A stretch of DNA of 64,000 nt from Rhodococcus sp. SMB37 (GTDB taxonomy: Bacteria > Actinomycetota > Actinomycetes > Mycobacteriales > Mycobacteriaceae): positions 1-64,000 of the forward strand of contig NZ_SLVY01000003.1 of NCBI RefSeq assembly GCF_004345605.1. The letters are read 5' to 3'. The notes beneath the pieces were generated by a model that saw only the letters and a list, made by a program, of their open reading frames with translations, was not told the DNA's origin and searched no databases. A program made the translations under genes and the position numbers. Below are positions 41,631 through 50,466 of the stretch, piece after piece (position 1 is the stretch's first letter; each line of letters opens with the position of its first letter).

Positions 41631-44485
41631 CAGTCGCCCACCGCGTCGTCGCCGAGGGTCAGCAGCGAGTGCAGCTGATCCGTGGACAGTTCGGTGATCC
41701 AGTTCTCCCCCACCCCGACCGCGAGATCGGCGAGTTCCTGTTTCCCGGCAAGCATTTCATCGATCCGCTCCTCGACCGTCCCCACACACACCAGCTTGCG
41801 CACCTGTACGTCGCGGCGTTGCCCGATGCGGAAGGCACGGTCGGTGGCCTGGTTCTCGACCGCCGGGTTCCACCAACGGTCCAGGTGCACCACATGGTTG
41901 GCGGCCGTCAGGTTCAGACCCGTGCCGCCCGCCTTGAGCGACAGGAGCATGATCGGTGGTCCGGCGCCTTCCTGCTGGAATCGGCTGACCATGTCGTCGC
42001 GCTTCCGCTTCGGCACACCGCCGTGCAGGAACGGCACCTCGGTGGCGAATCGTTGCTCCAGATAAGGCGCGATGAGGGTGCCGAACTCACGGAACTGAGT
42101 GAACAGCAGGACCTTCTCGCCGTCGGCGAGGACCGATTCGACGATGTCCTCGATCAATCCGAGTTTGCCCGACCGATGGCGCCCGCGGCGCAGGACCGGT
42201 GATCCGTCGCCGAGGTAGTGGGCGGGATGGTTACACACCTGCTTGAGGCGGGTCAGCGCGGCCAGCACCGCCCCCTTCCTGGCCATTCCCTCCTTGTCCC
42301 GGATCTTGCGCATCATGTCGTCGACGACAGCCCGGTACAGCGCGGCCTGTTCGGCGGTCAGGTTGGCGCGCACGGTCTGCTCGAACTTCTCGGGCAGATC
42401 GGAGATCACATCGGGGTCGGTCTTGACGCGCCTCAACACGAACGGCGCGGTCAGGGCGCGCAGTCGCGCGGCGGCCGCCGAATCGTGATCGCGTTCGATG
42501 GGCACCGCGAACTTCGCCCGGAATCCAGCCGCACTGCCGAGCAGTTTCGGGTTCGCGAAATCGAGGATCGACCGGAGTTCCTCGAGCCGGTTCTCGACGG
42601 GTGTGCCGGTGAGGGCGATGCGGTGCGCCGCGGGAATCGCGCGGGTGGCCCGTGACTGTCCGGTGCTCGCGTTCTTCACGTGCTGCGCCTCGTCGAGCAC
42701 GATCCGGCGCCACGACAACTCCACCAACTGCGCGATGTCACGCGCGACGATCGCGTACGTGGTGATCACCAGGTCGTGGTCGGCGACCGCTGCAGCAAGC
42801 GCGTCGCCGCGCAGACGCTGCGGGCCGTGGTGGACATAGACGCGCAGGCCGGGAACGAACCGTTCGGCCTCCCGATGCCAGTTACCGACGACGGACATCG
42901 GACACACCAGCAACGTCGGCGCCGAGCCCACAGGAGCGGAACCGTCTGCCTGTGCCACCTCGCGTTCGTGGGCGAGCAGCGCGAGCACCTGCACCGTCTT
43001 GCCCAACCCCATGTCGTCGGCGAGCACCGCACCGAGACCGAGCCGGGTCATGAATGCGAGCCAGTCGAGTCCCCGTTGTTGATAGGGGCGTAGCTCGGTG
43101 CGCAGGTCCTTCGGCACCGCAACAGGATCGGGATGGACCTGACCGTCGAGCAGTGTCTCGACCCATCCGGACGCGGTGATGTCGGTGACCTCGACCGGCG
43201 GCGGATCATCACCGGTGAACTGCGCGAACAGGGAACCGAGCGACCCGTCCTGCTCGGAATGGGCATTGACGTACTTGGCAGCTCGTGCGAGCGCCTCGTT
43301 GTCGGCGCGAACCCATTTGCCACGCAGCTTCACCAGGTCGCTGTTCGCGGCGACGAGCTCCTCCATCTCGGAGTGCGTGAGCAGCATGTCGCCGACGGCG
43401 AGCTGCCACTCGTAGGAGACGATCGCGTTCATCCCCACCGAGCTCTCGTCGGCGGTCACCGGCGCGACCGACGAATTCACCGTGAGACGTAGCGACGCGT
43501 CGACGGTGGCCCACGCCCTCGGCAGCAGCAGCGACACATCGGCCGCGTGCAACGCGCGCGCTCCGTGCTCCACCAGATCGATCACGACGGGCGTGGGCAG
43601 CAGCAGGTCGAGTGTGTCGGGGTCGCGAGGGACTTCCTGCAGTCGGGGGTACGCGTTGAGGGCGGCTCCGAGCTTGCGGACACCGATCTGGAGCAGGTGT
43701 GCGTCGGTGGACTCCACCGGCAAGGGAATCGGCGACTGTCCTTCCGTCTGCAGGCACACCTCGAGACGCCAGAGGGCGCCGGCGCCGACATCGGCGTCGT
43801 CACTGTCGTCGGGTTCCACCAATCGAAGCACGAGGTCGGGTTCGAATCCCGCGAGGCTGGCCCGCCATTCGTCGAGGGCATCGGCCATGCGCTGACTGCC
43901 GCGGGGATGCGGGTTGCCTTCGGCCAGCGCGGCAACGAGGGGGTGCAGAGACGTCGACGGCCCGTGTAGACCCCGGACGATCGGGTCGGTCAGCTCGGCG
44001 CACATGTCGTCGAGCAGTGCGACCGGGCGGCCGAGCTGCCGCTGGACCGGCGGCATCGCCGCAGCGAGTTCCGCAAGCCACGCCCGGTTCTTCTCGCCGC
44101 CGAGGAGCCGCCACCGGGCCCACCACTGTTTCTCGGCGCGCACCAGCTCGGGCGCCACGCGGCCGGCCTGCGCCCATCGTTCGATGCCGCGCGCCACGTG
44201 GACGAGGAAACGCAGATCTCCCGCAATGCCCTGGGCGCGGCGCGGGATGTCGAGCAGGAGTTCGGCCGCGTCCGGTGGTGCGATGGCAACGGCGGGCAGC
44301 GTGCGGGGTTCCGTGTCGCCGGGCAGGGTCAGTTCGACCCGGTGCCGGAACGGCCGGTCCGTCCACCTGCGCAGCGCCGACGGCAGCTCCGCGGTGTCTG
44401 CAGATTCGGCAGATGCGGTCGGTTCGTCCGGTTCGCGCCACAGCACCAGGCCCGATCCAGGTGACCAGAGCCCGTGCAAGAACAT
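41630..44485 (-). CDS. helZ: SNF2-family DEAD/DEAH helicase (HelZ-like)
   Basis: 951 aa. The N-terminal half (about 1-440) is the bacterial SNF2-associated region. The ATPase core has motif I ADDMGLGKTVQVLAL (about 487-500), motif II DEAQH (about 597), motif III LTGTPVENRLEEL, and motif VI QATDRAFRIGQRRDVQV (about 880). These are Swi2/Snf2 features, implying ATP-driven translocation on DNA rather than strand unwinding. Related to M. tuberculosis HelZ (Rv2101). Operon with the SWIM gene; similar pairs occur in phage-defence systems, but role here is unknown. Confidence 0.93.
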   Translation of the reverse strand: MFLHGLWSPGSGLVLWREPDEPTASAESADTAELPSALRRWTDRPFRHRVELTLPGDTEPRTLPAVAIAPPDAAELLLDIPRRAQGIAGDLRFLVHVARGIERWAQAGRVAPELVRAEKQWWARWRLLGGEKNRAWLAELAAAMPPVQRQLGRPVALLDDMCAELTDPIVRGLHGPSTSLHPLVAALAEGNPHPRGSQRMADALDEWRASLAGFEPDLVLRLVEPDDSDDADVGAGALWRLEVCLQTEGQSPIPLPVESTDAHLLQIGVRKLGAALNAYPRLQEVPRDPDTLDLLLPTPVVIDLVEHGARALHAADVSLLLPRAWATVDASLRLTVNSSVAPVTADESSVGMNAIVSYEWQLAVGDMLLTHSEMEELVAANSDLVKLRGKWVRADNEALARAAKYVNAHSEQDGSLGSLFAQFTGDDPPPVEVTDITASGWVETLLDGQVHPDPVAVPKDLRTELRPYQQRGLDWLAFMTRLGLGAVLADDMGLGKTVQVLALLAHEREVAQADGSAPVGSAPTLLVCPMSVVGNWHREAERFVPGLRVYVHHGPQRLRGDALAAAVADHDLVITTYAIVARDIAQLVELSWRRIVLDEAQHVKNASTGQSRATRAIPAAHRIALTGTPVENRLEELRSILDFANPKLLGSAAGFRAKFAVPIERDHDSAAAARLRALTAPFVLRRVKTDPDVISDLPEKFEQTVRANLTAEQAALYRAVVDDMMRKIRDKEGMARKGAVLAALTRLKQVCNHPAHYLGDGSPVLRRGRHRSGKLGLIEDIVESVLADGEKVLLFTQFREFGTLIAPYLEQRFATEVPFLHGGVPKRKRDDMVSRFQQEGAGPPIMLLSLKAGGTGLNLTAANHVVHLDRWWNPAVENQATDRAFRIGQRRDVQVRKLVCVGTVEERIDEMLAGKQELADLAVGVGENWITELSTDQLHSLLTLGDDAVGD

Positions 44486-44535
44486 CCCTATATGGTGCCA
44501 GCCCCCGGCGACGTCCGAAGTGGCAGGCTGTGAAC

Positions 44536-45462
44536 ATGGCGATTGCGTACGGATTCTCGGAATACGGCGGACCCGGCACCCAGCAGGTCTTCGACCTGGA
44601 AATACCCCGGCCGGGACCAGGTCAGCTCGTCGTCTCCGTGCACGCTGCCGGGGTGAATCCGGCCGACTGGAAGGTACGGGCGGGCACCCGCAAGGACACC
44701 GTTCCGGTGGCCTTGCCCGCCGTCCTGGGACGCGAGGTGTCCGGCGTTGTCACAGCGGTGGGTGAGAACGGCAAGGGTTTCGCCGTCGGTGATGCCGTAT
44801 TCGGATCGACGGCGACCGGCTTCGGCGGATACGCTGAGTACACGGTGCTCAACGCCGACAGCGCCGCACTCAAGCCCGAAGGCCTCGGCTTCGCCGCCGC
44901 CGCGACCATTCCCGTCGCGGCCGGCACCGCGCTGGACATCGTCGAACAGCTCGAGGTCGTCGACGCGGACACCGTGCTCGTGCTCGGTGCCGGCGGTGGT
45001 GTCGGCTCCGCCGTCACGCAGCTGGCCCACGCGCAGGGGGCTGCGGTGCTCGGTGTCGCGAGTGCCGGCAAGACAGATCTGGTGGAGGCCAACGGTGGTA
45101 TCTGGATCGAGTCCGGCCCCGGTAGCGAAGAGCGGATTGTCGCGGCAGGTGAGCGCGCGGGCAAGGTGACGGTGATCGTCGACCTGGTGGGCGGGGACGT
45201 CCTGGCGCGCGCCTCGTCCGCATGCGGACGCGATGTACGCCTGATCAGCGTCGCCGATCCTACGCGTGCGTCCGACCTCGGCGGTTCGGGCGTCGACCGT
45301 CGCCGCACCACCGAGGTGTTCGCGCGCGTCGCGGCACTCATCGAATCGGGTGTGCTCGATCCGAGGATCGAGCACACCTTCCCGCTCGGCGAGGCCGGAC
45401 GCGCGTTGGCGCTCGTCGAAGACGGCCACGCGCGCGGCAAGGTGGTCGTGACCGTCCGTTGA
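44536..45462 (+). CDS. NADP-dependent quinone oxidoreductase-type MDR protein
   Basis: 308-aa zinc-free medium-chain dehydrogenase/reductase. N-terminal GroES-like part with AGVNPADWKVRAG and VLGREVSGVVTAVG, then a Rossmann domain with VLVLGAGGGVGSAVTQLA. The structural-zinc cysteines of alcohol dehydrogenases are absent, so it belongs to the quinone oxidoreductase group. ATG 44536; upstream open frame is antisense to the helicase gene. Substrate unknown. Confidence 0.9.
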   Translation: MAIAYGFSEYGGPGTQQVFDLEIPRPGPGQLVVSVHAAGVNPADWKVRAGTRKDTVPVALPAVLGREVSGVVTAVGENGKGFAVGDAVFGSTATGFGGYAEYTVLNADSAALKPEGLGFAAAATIPVAAGTALDIVEQLEVVDADTVLVLGAGGGVGSAVTQLAHAQGAAVLGVASAGKTDLVEANGGIWIESGPGSEERIVAAGERAGKVTVIVDLVGGDVLARASSACGRDVRLISVADPTRASDLGGSGVDRRRTTEVFARVAALIESGVLDPRIEHTFPLGEAGRALALVEDGHARGKVVVTVR

Positions 45463-45533
45463 ACGCTCCGGCTCTGAGCACTCTCGACTCTGAGCCTCTG
45501 GATCCGGGCGCGTGGGCGGAGGAGGATGGGCGT

Positions 45534-45860
45534 ATGTCCGTCCTGATCCAGGTTCTCGAGCAGACACACAGTGCTCACACTCCGTGGGAACAGGTGAAGT
45601 ATGCGTTCATCGACTGGGATCACGTCACCACGTTGCGTCTCGACGGCCAATGCGGGGTGTGGCTCGACGGCACCAAACATGGTGAGTCGCACCGGCTCGC
45701 AGCGACCGCCAGTCCCGAGGAATCCATCTTCTTCTTACTCAGGGTCTACGATCGGATCGCCGAATGCCGCCAGGCCGGTGGTTCGTGGATCGTCGGACAC
45801 GACGGCCGCACCGTCGCATCCATCCGCGCGACACGGTTCCCGTTGACCACCGAAAGCTGA
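45534..45860 (+). CDS. Conserved-looking small protein, function unknown
   Basis: 108 aa, no signal peptide or membrane segment. GGAGGATGG lies shortly before the ATG at 45534. The sequence is balanced (WEQVKYAFIDWDHVTTLRLDG, SIFFLLRVYDRIAECRQAGG, RTVASIRATRFPL) and looks like a folded single domain. I do not recognise the family. It lies 71 bp after the oxidoreductase gene and may share its transcript. Confidence 0.7.
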   Translation: MSVLIQVLEQTHSAHTPWEQVKYAFIDWDHVTTLRLDGQCGVWLDGTKHGESHRLAATASPEESIFFLLRVYDRIAECRQAGGSWIVGHDGRTVASIRATRFPLTTES

Positions 45861-45975
45861 GTTCCACTGCATCCGGTTGCCGCGTAAATGGGCACGTGCT
45901 CACGACACGACGCGCGCAGGAGTCCGCGGAGCGCGCGAAGGCGACACCTCGGCGCGGACCTGCCACGATCACCCG

Positions 45976-46686
45976 ATGCGCGGTGGGAACGCGAAGTGGT
46001 GGGTGCCGGTGGTGGTGATCGCAATGGTCGTGTCGTGGTGGTTCGATCCTTCACCACGGACGACGGATCCCGCCCCCGGCAGTCCGTCGCGCGTCCTGAT
46101 CGACGAGTTGCTCGCCGCCGTGACCGTGGTCCCCGGGCGGCCGCATCCCGGTGGTTACGAGCGCGACTGCGGAAGCGGCGGCGGGTGCGTCTTCGGACAC
46201 GCCTGGACGGACGAACACCCCGGGCCGGGCGGGCACGACGGCTGCGACACCCGCAACAACGTGCTCGCGCGAGACCTACGCGACGTCGCCTTCCGCCCGG
46301 GCAGCGACGACTGCATCGTCACCACCGGAACGCTCGACGACCCGTACACGGGTACCCGAGTGCACTTCCAGCGCGCGCATGCGAACGCGGTGCACATCGA
46401 CCACATCTATCCGCTCGCGGCAGCCTGGGATCACGGTGCGGCGGGCTGGCCTGCGGAGCTACGGCGGCAGTTCGCGAACGACGTGGTGTACAACCTGATT
46501 GCCGTCGACGGCGCCGCGAACATGACCAAACGCGACCACACTCCCGCGGCGTGGCTACCACCTGCCACCGGGTACCGGTGCTGGTTCGCAGGAAAATACC
46601 TGACGGTCGCGCTGAGATACGAGTTGCCGATCACGGTCGAGGACCACGGCGCACTCACCGACGCGGCGCAGACGTGCCCGGGGTGA
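45976..46686 (+). CDS. Membrane-anchored or secreted HNH-family nuclease
   Basis: 236 aa. An N-terminal hydrophobic segment (about residues 8-23, WWVPVVVIAMVVSWWF) acts as signal or anchor. The outer domain has the HNH core VHIDHIYPLAAAWDHGA, NDVVYNLIAVDGAANMTK and an upstream CDTRNNVLARDLRDV block, the pattern of secreted DUF1524-type HNH nucleases. Several cysteines (CGSGGGC, CDTRNN, DDCIV, YRCWF, TCPG) suggest disulfides outside the cell. Possible roles are DNA scavenging or competition; no immunity gene is recognised. Confidence 0.88.
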   Translation: MRGGNAKWWVPVVVIAMVVSWWFDPSPRTTDPAPGSPSRVLIDELLAAVTVVPGRPHPGGYERDCGSGGGCVFGHAWTDEHPGPGGHDGCDTRNNVLARDLRDVAFRPGSDDCIVTTGTLDDPYTGTRVHFQRAHANAVHIDHIYPLAAAWDHGAAGWPAELRRQFANDVVYNLIAVDGAANMTKRDHTPAAWLPPATGYRCWFAGKYLTVALRYELPITVEDHGALTDAAQTCPG

Positions 46687-46689
46687 TCG

Positions 46690-47475
46690 TCACGCGGAAG
46701 GCAGGTTGTGTGGAATCCACGCGGGATCGCGCTTCTCCATGAACGCGCGCATTCCTTCACGCGGCTCCTGGGACGTCTCGAGCGCACCGAACATCGTCTG
46801 GTAATCGAACAGTCCGTAGCGATCGTTGAGCATGCGTTTGACCTGGGCGCGAGCGATCGGCGCGGTCTGCAGCACCTCGCGGGCCGCGGTCAGCGCGGCT
46901 TCGCGCAACTGATCGTGCGGGACGACTCGGGAGATCACCCCGAGGCGCAGCGCCTCGGCCGCATCGAACTTGCGGGCCGAGAGGATCAGATCGCGGGCCG
47001 CTGCCAGGCCCACGTGTGCAGGCAGCGCCGCGGCGTAGGTCGCGTCGGGGATTCCGCGCAGTAGTTCGGGCACGCGGAAGGTCGCGCGATCGCTGGCCAC
47101 CGCGATGTCGGACATCATGGCCACGAGCAGGCCACCCGCCTGGCAGATTCCGTTGACAGCGGAGATGACGGGCGCACGACTGTCGCGGATGGTCAGGAAG
47201 GGGACGACCTCGTCACCGGAGAGCCCTTCCGGCAGGTTGTCGCCCGGCTCCGAGCGACCACCGAGGTCGCCGCCCGGCGCGAAGACGTCGTCGACACCGG
47301 TGATGATCAACGCGCCGAGATCGGGGTCGGTGTTGACCAGCTTCACCGCACGTTTGAGGCCGTAGTACATGGCCGGCGTGAACGCGTTGCGTGCCGCGGG
47401 GCGATCGATGATGCACCATCCGATCGCGCCTTCGCGCTCGAATCGCAGTCCACCGGCTCCCAGATCGTCTCCCAT
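46690..47475 (-). CDS. Enoyl-CoA hydratase/isomerase family protein lacking one catalytic Glu
   Basis: 261-aa crotonase-fold protein. The oxyanion-hole region GICQAGGLLVAMMSD aligns with [11 protein letters not shown] of hydratases but has Leu in place of the first catalytic Glu. The second Glu is present (RVPELLRGIPD). It is therefore probably not a standard hydratase; isomerase, hydrolase or other crotonase chemistry is possible. ATG 47475; upstream open frame runs through the divergent promoter region. Confidence 0.88.
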   Translation of the reverse strand: MGDDLGAGGLRFEREGAIGWCIIDRPAARNAFTPAMYYGLKRAVKLVNTDPDLGALIITGVDDVFAPGGDLGGRSEPGDNLPEGLSGDEVVPFLTIRDSRAPVISAVNGICQAGGLLVAMMSDIAVASDRATFRVPELLRGIPDATYAAALPAHVGLAAARDLILSARKFDAAEALRLGVISRVVPHDQLREAALTAAREVLQTAPIARAQVKRMLNDRYGLFDYQTMFGALETSQEPREGMRAFMEKRDPAWIPHNLPSA

Positions 47476-47544
47476 AGCGCGAACATACATCATTCTCGTT
47501 TCGGAGAACAGCATTCCACCGGACCGTGGGATTACGGTACTGGG

Positions 47545-48366
47545 ATGGCCTCGCACATCTCCAAGGACACCCAGCTGTGCATCTCGCTCTCGGGCAGACC
47601 CAGCAACATCGGAACCCGTTTCCACAACTATCTCTACGAGGAACTCGGCCTCGACTTCGTCTACAAGGCATTCAGCCCCACTGATATCGGTGACGCAGTC
47701 GCTGGGATCCGTGGATTGGGCATCCGCGGCGCGGGTGTGTCGATGCCGTTCAAGGAAGCCGTTCTGTCGCTGGTCGACGTTCTGCACGACTCCGCCCGGG
47801 CGATCGAATCCGTCAACACGATCGTCAACGACGACGGCGCCCTCCACGCCTACAACACCGACTACCAGGCCGTGGTCGATCTGCTCGCGGCACACGATGT
47901 CGACCCCGCCCTGCCCGTCACGATCGCCGGAAGCGGAGGGATGGCCAAGGCGGTCGCCGCGGCCCTGCGCCACAGCGGCTTCACCGAGGGCACCGTCGTG
48001 GCACGCAACGAGGTCGCCGGCCGAGCCCTGGCGCAGAAGTACGGCTACACGTGGCGCACCGCCGCGACCGGGCCGACTCCGGGACTCCTCGTCAACGCCA
48101 CGCCGATCGGAATGTCGGGAGGAGGGCCGGACTCCGAGACCCTCCCGTTCCCCGAAGACGCCATCACCGCAGCATCGACCGTGTTCGATGTGGTGGCGAT
48201 GCCGCCCGACACCCCGCTCGTGCGCGCTGCACGCGAACGCGGGGTGCCGACGATCACCGGAGACGAGGTGATCGCACTGCAGGCGGCGCTGCAGTTCGAG
48301 CTCTACACCGGTGTGCGCCCCACCGACCAGCAGATCCGGCGCGCATCCGAGTACTCGAGGCAGTGA
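47545..48366 (+). CDS. Shikimate dehydrogenase-like protein (SdhL/HI0607 type)
   Basis: 273 aa. The fold is that of AroE: catalytic Lys in VSMPFKEAVL, Asp in YNTDYQAVVD, nucleotide loop IAGSGGMAKAVAAAL. The N-terminus reads SLSGRPSNIGTRFHNYL instead of the SxS shikimate-carboxylate motif. This matches the SdhL (HI0607) subgroup, which has poor shikimate activity and unknown true substrate. It should not be taken as the biosynthetic aroE. Divergent from the crotonase gene; the gap holds an inverted repeat TTCTC-N6-GAGAA (47493-47508). Confidence 0.88.
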   Translation: MASHISKDTQLCISLSGRPSNIGTRFHNYLYEELGLDFVYKAFSPTDIGDAVAGIRGLGIRGAGVSMPFKEAVLSLVDVLHDSARAIESVNTIVNDDGALHAYNTDYQAVVDLLAAHDVDPALPVTIAGSGGMAKAVAAALRHSGFTEGTVVARNEVAGRALAQKYGYTWRTAATGPTPGLLVNATPIGMSGGGPDSETLPFPEDAITAASTVFDVVAMPPDTPLVRAARERGVPTITGDEVIALQAALQFELYTGVRPTDQQIRRASEYSRQ

Positions 48367-48373
48367 GTCACCG

Positions 48374-49207
48374 CTATCCCGTCACCACTTCGCGCCGAGG
48401 ATCACCCGACCACTGCGACCATGATCCCGGGAACAGCGACGCCTCGATCCCCGCGATGGCCAACGCTGCGATCTCATGCGCCGCGGTGACCCCCGACCCG
48501 CAGTACACGGCCACATCACCTGTCGCCCCCAGCTCCGCGAACCGGGCCGCGAGCTGATCGGCCGGCCGGAACGTGCCTTCCTCGCGGAGATTTCCGCCGG
48601 TCGGCGCATTGACCGCGCCGGGGATGTGCCCGGCGCGCGTGTCCACCGGCTCCTCCCGTCCGAGGTAGCGCTCAGGGGTGCGGGCATCGAGCAGGACCCC
48701 GTGCGACGGAAACTCCGAGGCCTCGTCGATGTCGACCGTGGGCATGTGCCCCGCGCTGAGGGACACCGTCCCCGGGTGGTGCTCCGCGCCGGGACCGGCT
48801 GCGACAGGGTGACCTCCGGCGATCCACGCGGGAAACCCGCCGTCGAGCAGGCGGATGTCTGCCACCCCGGCCCACTTCAGCAGCCACCATGCGCGCGCCG
48901 CCGCCATGGCACCGGTTGCGTCGTAGGCGACCACCGTCGAGTCGTCGGAGATCCCCCACCCACGAGCTTCCGTCTGTAGTCGCTCGATGTCGGGCAGCGG
49001 ATGACGCCCCAGTTCGACGGACGGTGGATCGGCGAGCTCGGCATCGAGGTCGACGAAGACCGCGCCCGGAATGTGGCCTTCGCGGTATTTCTCCCGGCCG
49101 CGCCGGTCGCCGAGCGTCCAGCGCACGTCCAGCAGGATCGGCGGTCTACCGCCGTCGATACGCCCGGCGAGTTCGGCACTGGAGATGAGTACGTTCTGGT
49201 GGGCCAT
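48374..49207 (-). CDS. Thiosulfate/3-mercaptopyruvate sulfurtransferase
   Basis: 277 aa, two rhodanese domains. The second holds the active-site loop with Cys in VYCGSGVTAAHE; CGSGVT is the mercaptopyruvate-type loop rather than CRKGVT of thiosulfate types. The first domain (LLDVRWTLGDRRGREKY) is inactive as usual. I use the ATG at 49207 (MAHQNVLIS); one upstream at 49222 is possible. Convergent with the SdhL-like gene, 7 bp apart. Confidence 0.92.
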   Translation of the reverse strand: MAHQNVLISSAELAGRIDGGRPPILLDVRWTLGDRRGREKYREGHIPGAVFVDLDAELADPPSVELGRHPLPDIERLQTEARGWGISDDSTVVAYDATGAMAAARAWWLLKWAGVADIRLLDGGFPAWIAGGHPVAAGPGAEHHPGTVSLSAGHMPTVDIDEASEFPSHGVLLDARTPERYLGREEPVDTRAGHIPGAVNAPTGGNLREEGTFRPADQLAARFAELGATGDVAVYCGSGVTAAHEIAALAIAGIEASLFPGSWSQWSGDPRREVVTG

Positions 49208-49337
49208 ACCGAATAATGGCACGCGGGGTCTTGTCGATGCGCCACCAGAGCGCCCGATTCGACCTTTTTCGGTGTCGGTTCTGCAATGTGAACACTGTTG
49301 ATCGGAATTGCTGTCCGGATAGCACTATCGTCGAGAC

Positions 49338-49802
49338 GTGACCAACCGCCAGCCGACGAGACCCACAGCCGATCCGGGGCAGTTCCCGGTGCTGTGGCCG
49401 GTTCAGACCCGCTGGGCCGACAACGATCACTACGGCCACATCAACAACGTGACCTACTATTCGTACTTCGACTCGGCGGTCAACGGCTGGCTCATGGCCA
49501 CGACCGGCGTGGACATCCGCGAACTCGACGCAATCGGCGTGGTCGCCGAAACCTCGTGCCGCTACCTCACGGAACTGTCGTTTCCGGATCGTCTTCAGGT
49601 GGGACTCTCGGTCGATCACCTCGGCCGCCGATCGGTCGGCTACTCACTGGCCATCTTCCGCGAAGCGGCCGACGGCTCGCTCGTTGCTGCCGCCACCGGG
49701 CGTTTCGCACACGTGTACGTCGACATGAACACGCGACAACCCGTCCCGATCCCCGAACAGATCCGCAAGGCCGTCAGCAAGCTCGTCATCCGTTCGACCT
49801 AG
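49338..49802 (+). CDS. Acyl-CoA thioesterase (4HBT hotdog family)
   Basis: 154-aa hotdog-fold protein. The N-terminal active-site signature RWADNDHYGHINNVTYYSYFD is the YbgC/4-hydroxybenzoyl-CoA thioesterase pattern. Expected to hydrolyse an acyl-CoA; substrate unknown. GTG start. Divergent from the sulfurtransferase gene. Confidence 0.9.
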   Translation: MTNRQPTRPTADPGQFPVLWPVQTRWADNDHYGHINNVTYYSYFDSAVNGWLMATTGVDIRELDAIGVVAETSCRYLTELSFPDRLQVGLSVDHLGRRSVGYSLAIFREAADGSLVAAATGRFAHVYVDMNTRQPVPIPEQIRKAVSKLVIRST

Positions 49803-49822
49803 CCGGGTATACGACTCGGCTG

Positions 49823-50296
49823 TCATCCGTCGTCGAGGATGGTCCCGAGCAGCGGCACGGTGCGCTGCCGAACGAGTTCACGCATCACCAGCGACATGTT
49901 GGTGCGCTCCACACCGGGAATCTCGAGGATCTGCCCCGCGAGCCGGTACAGATCGTCCGTGTCGCGGGCGACGATCTTGACCGACAGATCGATCGAGCCA
50001 GCAAGCCCGTAGACCTCGACGACCTCCGGAATCTTCTCCAGCGCATCGACCACATCGGCGAGACGATGCTGGTCGACCGTCGTCGCCACATACGCCGCGA
50101 GCGGGTAACCGAGCACAACCGGATCGACACGCCGCTCGAACGACGCCAGCAGCCCTTCCGCATCCCATCGCGCAAGGCGTGCCTGCACGGTGTTGCGTGA
50201 CAATCCCAGTCGCTGCGCCAACTCGACACCCGTGGCGCGCGGCGTGCGGGCCAGTTCTATCAGCAAGCGGGCGTCGGTCGCGTCCACAGTGGTCAT
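49823..50296 (-). CDS. Lrp/AsnC-family regulator, probable bkd regulator
   Basis: 157 aa. N-terminal HTH (ATGVELAQRLGLSRNTVQARLARWDAEGLL) and C-terminal RAM ligand-binding domain (PEVVEVYGLAGSIDLSVKIVARD). Lrp-type BkdR proteins control branched-chain keto-acid dehydrogenase operons and respond to branched-chain amino acids. Divergent position 170 bp from bkd genes, with two palindromes between, supports that role here. Confidence 0.92.
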   Translation of the reverse strand: MTTVDATDARLLIELARTPRATGVELAQRLGLSRNTVQARLARWDAEGLLASFERRVDPVVLGYPLAAYVATTVDQHRLADVVDALEKIPEVVEVYGLAGSIDLSVKIVARDTDDLYRLAGQILEIPGVERTNMSLVMRELVRQRTVPLLGTILDDG

Positions 50297-50354
50297 CTTT
50301 CACAGTGTGCCACCGGAAACCGGCCGGTATCCGTGCTTCCTGCACACTCGGGCC

Positions 50355-50370
50355 GTGCGCGATTGCGCAC
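50355..50370. promoter_or_regulatory. Palindrome 1 in the Lrp-bkd intergenic region
   Basis: GTGCGC-GATT-GCGCAC, a perfect 6-bp inverted repeat with 4-bp spacer. Candidate operator for the divergent Lrp-type regulator. Confidence 0.4.
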
Positions 50371-50389
50371 TCTCCCCGAATGTGGATGA

Positions 50390-50405
50390 TGTGATGTACA
50401 GCACA
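50390..50405. promoter_or_regulatory. Palindrome 2 in the Lrp-bkd intergenic region
   Basis: TGTGATGTACAGCACA, a 16-bp inverted repeat with one mismatched pair, centred 35 bp from palindrome 1. Candidate second operator. Confidence 0.4.
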
Positions 50406-50466
50406 ATACGAGCCCGGTCCGCCCCACAAGGGCACGCCGGGCCTGCACCCGACGAGGTGATCGACG

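Noticed and set aside
38112-41678. Plus-strand open frame of 1188 aa over acyl-CoA dehydrogenase, mmsA and the SWIM gene
   Set aside because: Antisense to genes with clear catalytic motifs; the translation is an Asp/Glu/Val/Arg-rich codon-bias mirror.
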